This document shows positions 6,660 through 9,051 of a stretch of 9,051 bases of DNA, piece after piece. The notes under the pieces were generated by a model, which saw only the letters and a program-made list of their open reading frames with translations, was not told the DNA's origin and did no database searches. Every line of letters starts with the position of its first letter. Within the stretch, counting starts at the first letter, position 1. Source of the DNA: CAYLMM01 sp964384825 (GTDB taxonomy: Bacteria > Krumholzibacteriota > Krumholzibacteriia > LZORAL124-64-63). Where the stretch lies: NCBI GenBank assembly GCA_964384825.1, contig CAYLMM010000075.1:1-9051 (forward strand), in the 5' to 3' direction. Made by a program: the position numbers and the translations under genes.

Positions 6660-8389
6660 ATAACCCGCAGATGAAGGACGACAACGACCGCCTCCTCGAA
6701 GGCACCCTCCTGCAGGACCCTTTCGCCGACGCCGAACCCCTCGACCCGGCCACGCCGGACTTGGCCACGGCCGAAGACCCCGCCTGGCCCGACCCCCTGC
6801 CCATCAGTCCCGTGGCCGACGTGCCTGTCTTCCCCGTGGACACCCTGCCCCCCTGGCTACGCGACTGGGTCACCGCCCTCGCGACCGCCCTGCAGTGCCC
6901 CGTCGACCTGCCGGCGATGCTCGGCCTCGCCGTGCTGGCCCTCTGCGCCGCCAAGCGATACCAGGCCCACGTGATCCAGGGCTGGGACGAGCCCCTGAAC
7001 CTCTACGTCGCGGTCGCCCTGAAGCCCGGCGAGTCCAAGAGCCCGGCCTTCGCCGCCGCCATCCGGCCGGTGTCGAATTTCGTGACCGAGGAACGCAGGC
7101 GCACCGACCCGGAAATCCGCGCCGCCATCGCCCGCGCCGACGTCGCCGCCAAGCGGACCGACCACCTCAAGACCCGCGCCGCCAAGGCCAGCGCGCCCGA
7201 GGAGTACGCCAAGTCCCTGGCCCTGGTCGAGGAGGCCGTCCTCGAGCACGCCGCCATCGATGTCCCGGTACCGCTGCGTCTGGTCCTGGACGACGTGACC
7301 GCCGAGTCGCTCGAGGCCGTGCTGCGCCAGCAGGGCGGCCGCATCGCGCTGATGTCCGACGAGGGCGGCCCCTTCGAGCTCATGGGCGGCCGCTACTCCA
7401 ACGGCATCCCCAACATCGACGTCTACCTCAAAGGCCACAGCGGCAATCAGATCACCACCGACCGCATCGGGCGCGAGGGCGGATCCATCCAGGAGCCAGC
7501 CATCACCATCGGTCTGGCGATCCAGCCGGACGTCATAACCTCGCTACGGGACAAGAAGGGCTTCCGCGGCCGGGGCCTTTTGGCCCGCTTCCTGTGGGCC
7601 ATCCCCGAGAGTCTCGTCGGCCGCCGCGCCCCCGACGCGCCGCCCGTCCCGCTCGAGGTCAGCCAGACCTACGAGGATGCGATCACCTCGCTCCTGCGGC
7701 GGCCCACCCGGCGCGACGAGACGGGGGAGATCAAGTCCCGGCCCATGGACTTCAGCGCGGCCGCCTACGAACTGGTGGTGGGACTCAAGGCGACGAACGA
7801 GCCCAAGCTGGGCCTCGCCGGCGAGTTCGAGGACGTCGCCGACTGGGGGAACAAGCTCGCGGGCGAGACCGTCCGCCTCGCCGGGCTGCTGCAGCTGGCC
7901 GACCATGCCCTCGAGCCCGACGCCAGCGCCCCCTTGGGCGTCGGCACGGACCCCATGCGCCGGGCCCTGCGCATCACCGAATACCTCGTCATCCACGCCC
8001 AGATCGCCTTCGACATGATGGGGGCCGATCCGGTCGCCGGCCTGGCGCGGTACATTCTGGCCTGGATCCGGCGCAACGGCGTGACGAGCTTCACCCGGCG
8101 CGAGGCCTACATGCCGCTGCGGGCCCGGTTCAATCAGCCCGCCGAGTTGGACCCGCCCCTGGACCTGCTCAGCGAGCACGAGATCATCCGCCGCCGGCCG
8201 GATCCGCCGCGCTCGGGGCGGGGGCGTACGCCCAGTCCAACTTTCGATGTGAACCCGGAAATTCACGCACAGAAATCACAGAATTCGGAATCCGGGCCTC
8301 CGGCCGGGGATTCTGTGATTTCTGTGCGCGATTTTCGCGCTGAAGCAGCCTCTTCCGCTTCCCCCCGGGAGGACCACGAAAATGCCTGA
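6656..8389 (+). CDS. DUF3987 family protein
   Basis: I chose ATG 6656, which gives 577 residues, because AAAGGGGG (6641-6648) lies seven bases upstream and it overlaps the preceding stop (ATGA). The DUF3987 domain covers about 60-450. It starts LPPWLRDWVTALATA, has a P-loop-like stretch VALKPGESKSPAF (120-132), and continues through LRLVLDDVTAESLEAVL (207-223), LMSDEGGPFELMGGRYSNG (232-250), NIDVYLKGHSG (253-263) and FRGRGLLARFLWAIPES (303-319). DUF3987 proteins are common next to primase genes on phages, plasmids and integrated elements and are thought to be helicase/ATPase-like replication proteins; this activity is not demonstrated. Residues about 465-515 resemble a winged-helix end. Beyond 520 the tail is low-complexity and contains AQKSQN and SVISVRDF, encoded by the palindrome at 8266-8328. 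The first 60 residues are Pro/Asp-rich linker. Confidence 0.85.
   Translation: MNNPQMKDDNDRLLEGTLLQDPFADAEPLDPATPDLATAEDPAWPDPLPISPVADVPVFPVDTLPPWLRDWVTALATALQCPVDLPAMLGLAVLALCAAKRYQAHVIQGWDEPLNLYVAVALKPGESKSPAFAAAIRPVSNFVTEERRRTDPEIRAAIARADVAAKRTDHLKTRAAKASAPEEYAKSLALVEEAVLEHAAIDVPVPLRLVLDDVTAESLEAVLRQQGGRIALMSDEGGPFELMGGRYSNGIPNIDVYLKGHSGNQITTDRIGREGGSIQEPAITIGLAIQPDVITSLRDKKGFRGRGLLARFLWAIPESLVGRRAPDAPPVPLEVSQTYEDAITSLLRRPTRRDETGEIKSRPMDFSAAAYELVVGLKATNEPKLGLAGEFEDVADWGNKLAGETVRLAGLLQLADHALEPDASAPLGVGTDPMRRALRITEYLVIHAQIAFDMMGADPVAGLARYILAWIRRNGVTSFTRREAYMPLRARFNQPAELDPPLDLLSEHEIIRRRPDPPRSGRGRTPSPTFDVNPEIHAQKSQNSESGPPAGDSVISVRDFRAEAASSASPREDHENA
8266..8328. repeat. Perfect 19-bp inverted repeat inside the DUF3987 gene
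   Basis: Left arm CGCACAGAAATCACAGAAT (8266-8284) is the exact reverse complement of the right arm at 8310-8328. The 25-base spacer is GC-rich. The arms have 8 G/C of 19, against about 70% for the gene around them. The axis of symmetry lies at 8297 and maps codon starts onto codon starts, so the + strand reads AQKSQN…SVISVRDF and the opposite strand reads AQKSQN…SVISVREF. A second, competing hairpin, GCGCGA-TTT-TCGCGC (8326-8340), shares the last three bases of the right arm. It resembles a REP/MITE-like or coding palindromic element inserted in frame. Confidence 0.9.
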
Positions 8390-8699
8390 GAACCGCGAAC
8401 CGACGTCCGGCATGCACGCCATCACCGAAGTCCGGATCCGCCTGGCCCCCGACGCCACCAGCGGCCTGGTCGCCTTCGCCTCCTGCCGCTACGGCGGCGT
8501 CCTGCTCAACGACATCGCCATCCGCCGCGACCGGACCGGCAACCTGTTCCTGACCTACCCGCGGAAGCTGGCCGCCTCGGGCCGCCCGCATCCGCTGCAT
8601 CACCCCATCGATCGTGAGACCGCGGACCAGTTCGAGGCGGCGGTCATCGGCCAGGTCCAGCGCCTGCTCGGGCCCGGGGAAGGGGCCGCAGGATCGTGA
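8382..8699 (+). CDS. SpoVG-family protein
   Basis: The 105-residue product matches the SpoVG fold after a ten-residue lead: ITEVRIRL (13-20), LVAFASCRYGGVLLNDIAI (26-44), then GNLFLTYPRKL (50-60), and HPIDRETADQFEAAV (69-83). This mirrors the SpoVG order of first strand, A-x-A-S-I-like strand, VHDI-like segment, lysine-containing surface strand and HPI followed by a helix. SpoVG proteins are small RNA- and DNA-binding regulators; homologues are also carried by mobile elements. The start at 8382 has GGGAGG (8367-8372) nine bases upstream and overlaps the DUF3987 stop by eight bases; ATG 8412 is a weaker alternative. It probably regulates or supports this element's replication genes, which is inference from position only. 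Confidence 0.75.
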   Translation: MPENREPTSGMHAITEVRIRLAPDATSGLVAFASCRYGGVLLNDIAIRRDRTGNLFLTYPRKLAASGRPHPLHHPIDRETADQFEAAVIGQVQRLLGPGEGAAGS

Positions 8700-8935
8700 A
8701 GGGTGGGCGGGAAAAAAACGACGCCGGCACCCGGCCTAGACCCCGCAAGACGACGGCCGTCACCGAGCCCCGCCTCACCGTGGTCGAGGGCACGGAACTG
8801 GCCGACCCCGCCGCCTTGGACGAGGTCCTCGAACTGCTCGTCACCTGGGCCATTCGGGAGTACCAGGAGCGTTGCTCCGCCGCGGACGATTCCGTAACTT
8901 GCGACTTAGATAGAACTTGCGAAGGCAGTAATTGA
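8696..8935 (+). CDS. Small protein of unknown function, 79 residues
   Basis: It starts at GTG 8696, overlapping the SpoVG-like stop as GTGA, with AAGGGG (8680-8685) ten bases upstream. The first 20 residues are strongly basic (KGGREKND…RPRPRK). The middle has an acidic, leucine-rich helix, LADPAALDEVLELLVTWAIREYQ roughly at residues 35-57. The last codons, ending CDLDRTCEGSN, lie in an AT-richer patch containing a 9-base direct repeat. I do not recognise the family. A basic tail plus a helix would suit a DNA-binding or recombinase-helper protein, given that a recombinase gene follows, but there is no motif to prove it. Confidence 0.6.
   Translation: MKGGREKNDAGTRPRPRKTTAVTEPRLTVVEGTELADPAALDEVLELLVTWAIREYQERCSAADDSVTCDLDRTCEGSN
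8896..8922. repeat. 9-bp direct repeat before the recombinase gene
   Basis: AACTTGCGA occurs at 8896-8904 and 8914-8922, with starts 18 bases apart. It sits in an AT-richer patch (about 8890-8945) that covers the end of the 79-residue gene and the spacer to the recombinase. It could be a tandem protein-binding site controlling the recombinase; two copies are too few to be sure. Confidence 0.45.
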
Positions 8936-8971
8936 CTTGATGTTCCCGGGCGAGATCGGCTGAATGTCACT

Positions 8972-9051
8972 ATGAACCCACGACCCGGCAACCGCGTCCC
9001 CGCGGCCATCTACCTCCGCCGCTCCACCGACCGCCAGGAGAAATCCCTCGG
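8972..9051 (+). CDS. Serine recombinase, N-terminal fragment (runs off the window)
   Basis: The first 27 residues include AAIYLRRSTDRQEKSLG (11-27), the N-terminal signature of resolvase/invertase-type serine recombinases. S18 is the expected nucleophile that attacks DNA, and the nearby arginines (R16, R17, R21) fit the active-site strand. ATG 8972 is the first usable start after the in-frame TGA at 8933, and the ribosome site is weak. The length and C-terminal domains are outside the window, so a small resolvase cannot be told from a large serine integrase; the lead of ten residues before the strand is common in the large type. It is in line with the upstream operon and may integrate or excise the element that carries it. 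Confidence 0.82.
   Translation, partial: MNPRPGNRVPAAIYLRRSTDRQEKSL

Noticed and set aside
6895..8343. A 482-codon + strand frame inside the DUF3987 gene
   Set aside because: It is extremely Arg/Pro-rich with no domain, as expected for the alternative frame of a GC-rich gene. The DUF3987 frame is clearly the coding one.
8933..8974. The 79-residue gene and the recombinase share a frame, separated by one TGA, suggesting readthrough or a fusion
   Set aside because: The chance of sharing a frame is one in three. The recombinase has its own ATG just before its conserved strand, and no readthrough or selenocysteine signal is visible.

Overview
This is a gene-dense stretch of bacterial DNA with every supported gene on the + strand. 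It looks like a draft scaffold, probably metagenomic, because two runs of exactly ten Ns (220-229 and 4623-4632) fall inside genes. The organism cannot be named from the sequence. Genes are tightly packed with ATGA-type overlaps and good Shine-Dalgarno sequences, which fits a moderately to highly GC-rich, probably Gram-negative, bacterium. Planctomycetota or a delta-proteobacterial lineage would fit the right-hand genes, but that is only a guess.

Left half (1-4966) is a phage-defence locus. It contains the C-terminal part of the DISARM helicase DrmA (cut by the window edge), complete DrmB (DUF1998) and complete DrmC (single-HKD phospholipase-D-like protein), joined by 4-base and 1-base overlaps. 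A gene for an HNH nuclease-like protein follows 21 bases later in the same direction. A DISARM methylase gene, and drmD if this is class 1, would lie upstream of the window. No drmE-like gene follows drmC. DrmA and DrmB are known to act together on incoming phage DNA; DrmC is an accessory protein and the HNH protein is a possible extra effector.

A 569-base stretch without a convincing gene (4967-5535) separates the halves. It holds two short hairpins and a near-perfect AT-rich 29-base palindrome centred on 5366. Composition changes across it: sampled lines in the DISARM genes are about 55-58% GC, while those to the right are about 70-73%.

Right half (5536-9051) reads as one operon: a 35-codon leader ORF, a Toprim-like/primase-associated protein, a DUF3987 protein, a SpoVG-family protein, a 79-residue protein of unknown function, and the first 27 codons of a serine recombinase that runs off the window. 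The first five are joined by overlaps of 4 or 8 bases. The set looks like the replication and integration module of a mobile element, which may carry the DISARM locus as cargo or sit next to it. The DUF3987 gene has a perfect 19-base inverted repeat in its 3' end, phased so that both strands encode nearly the same peptide.
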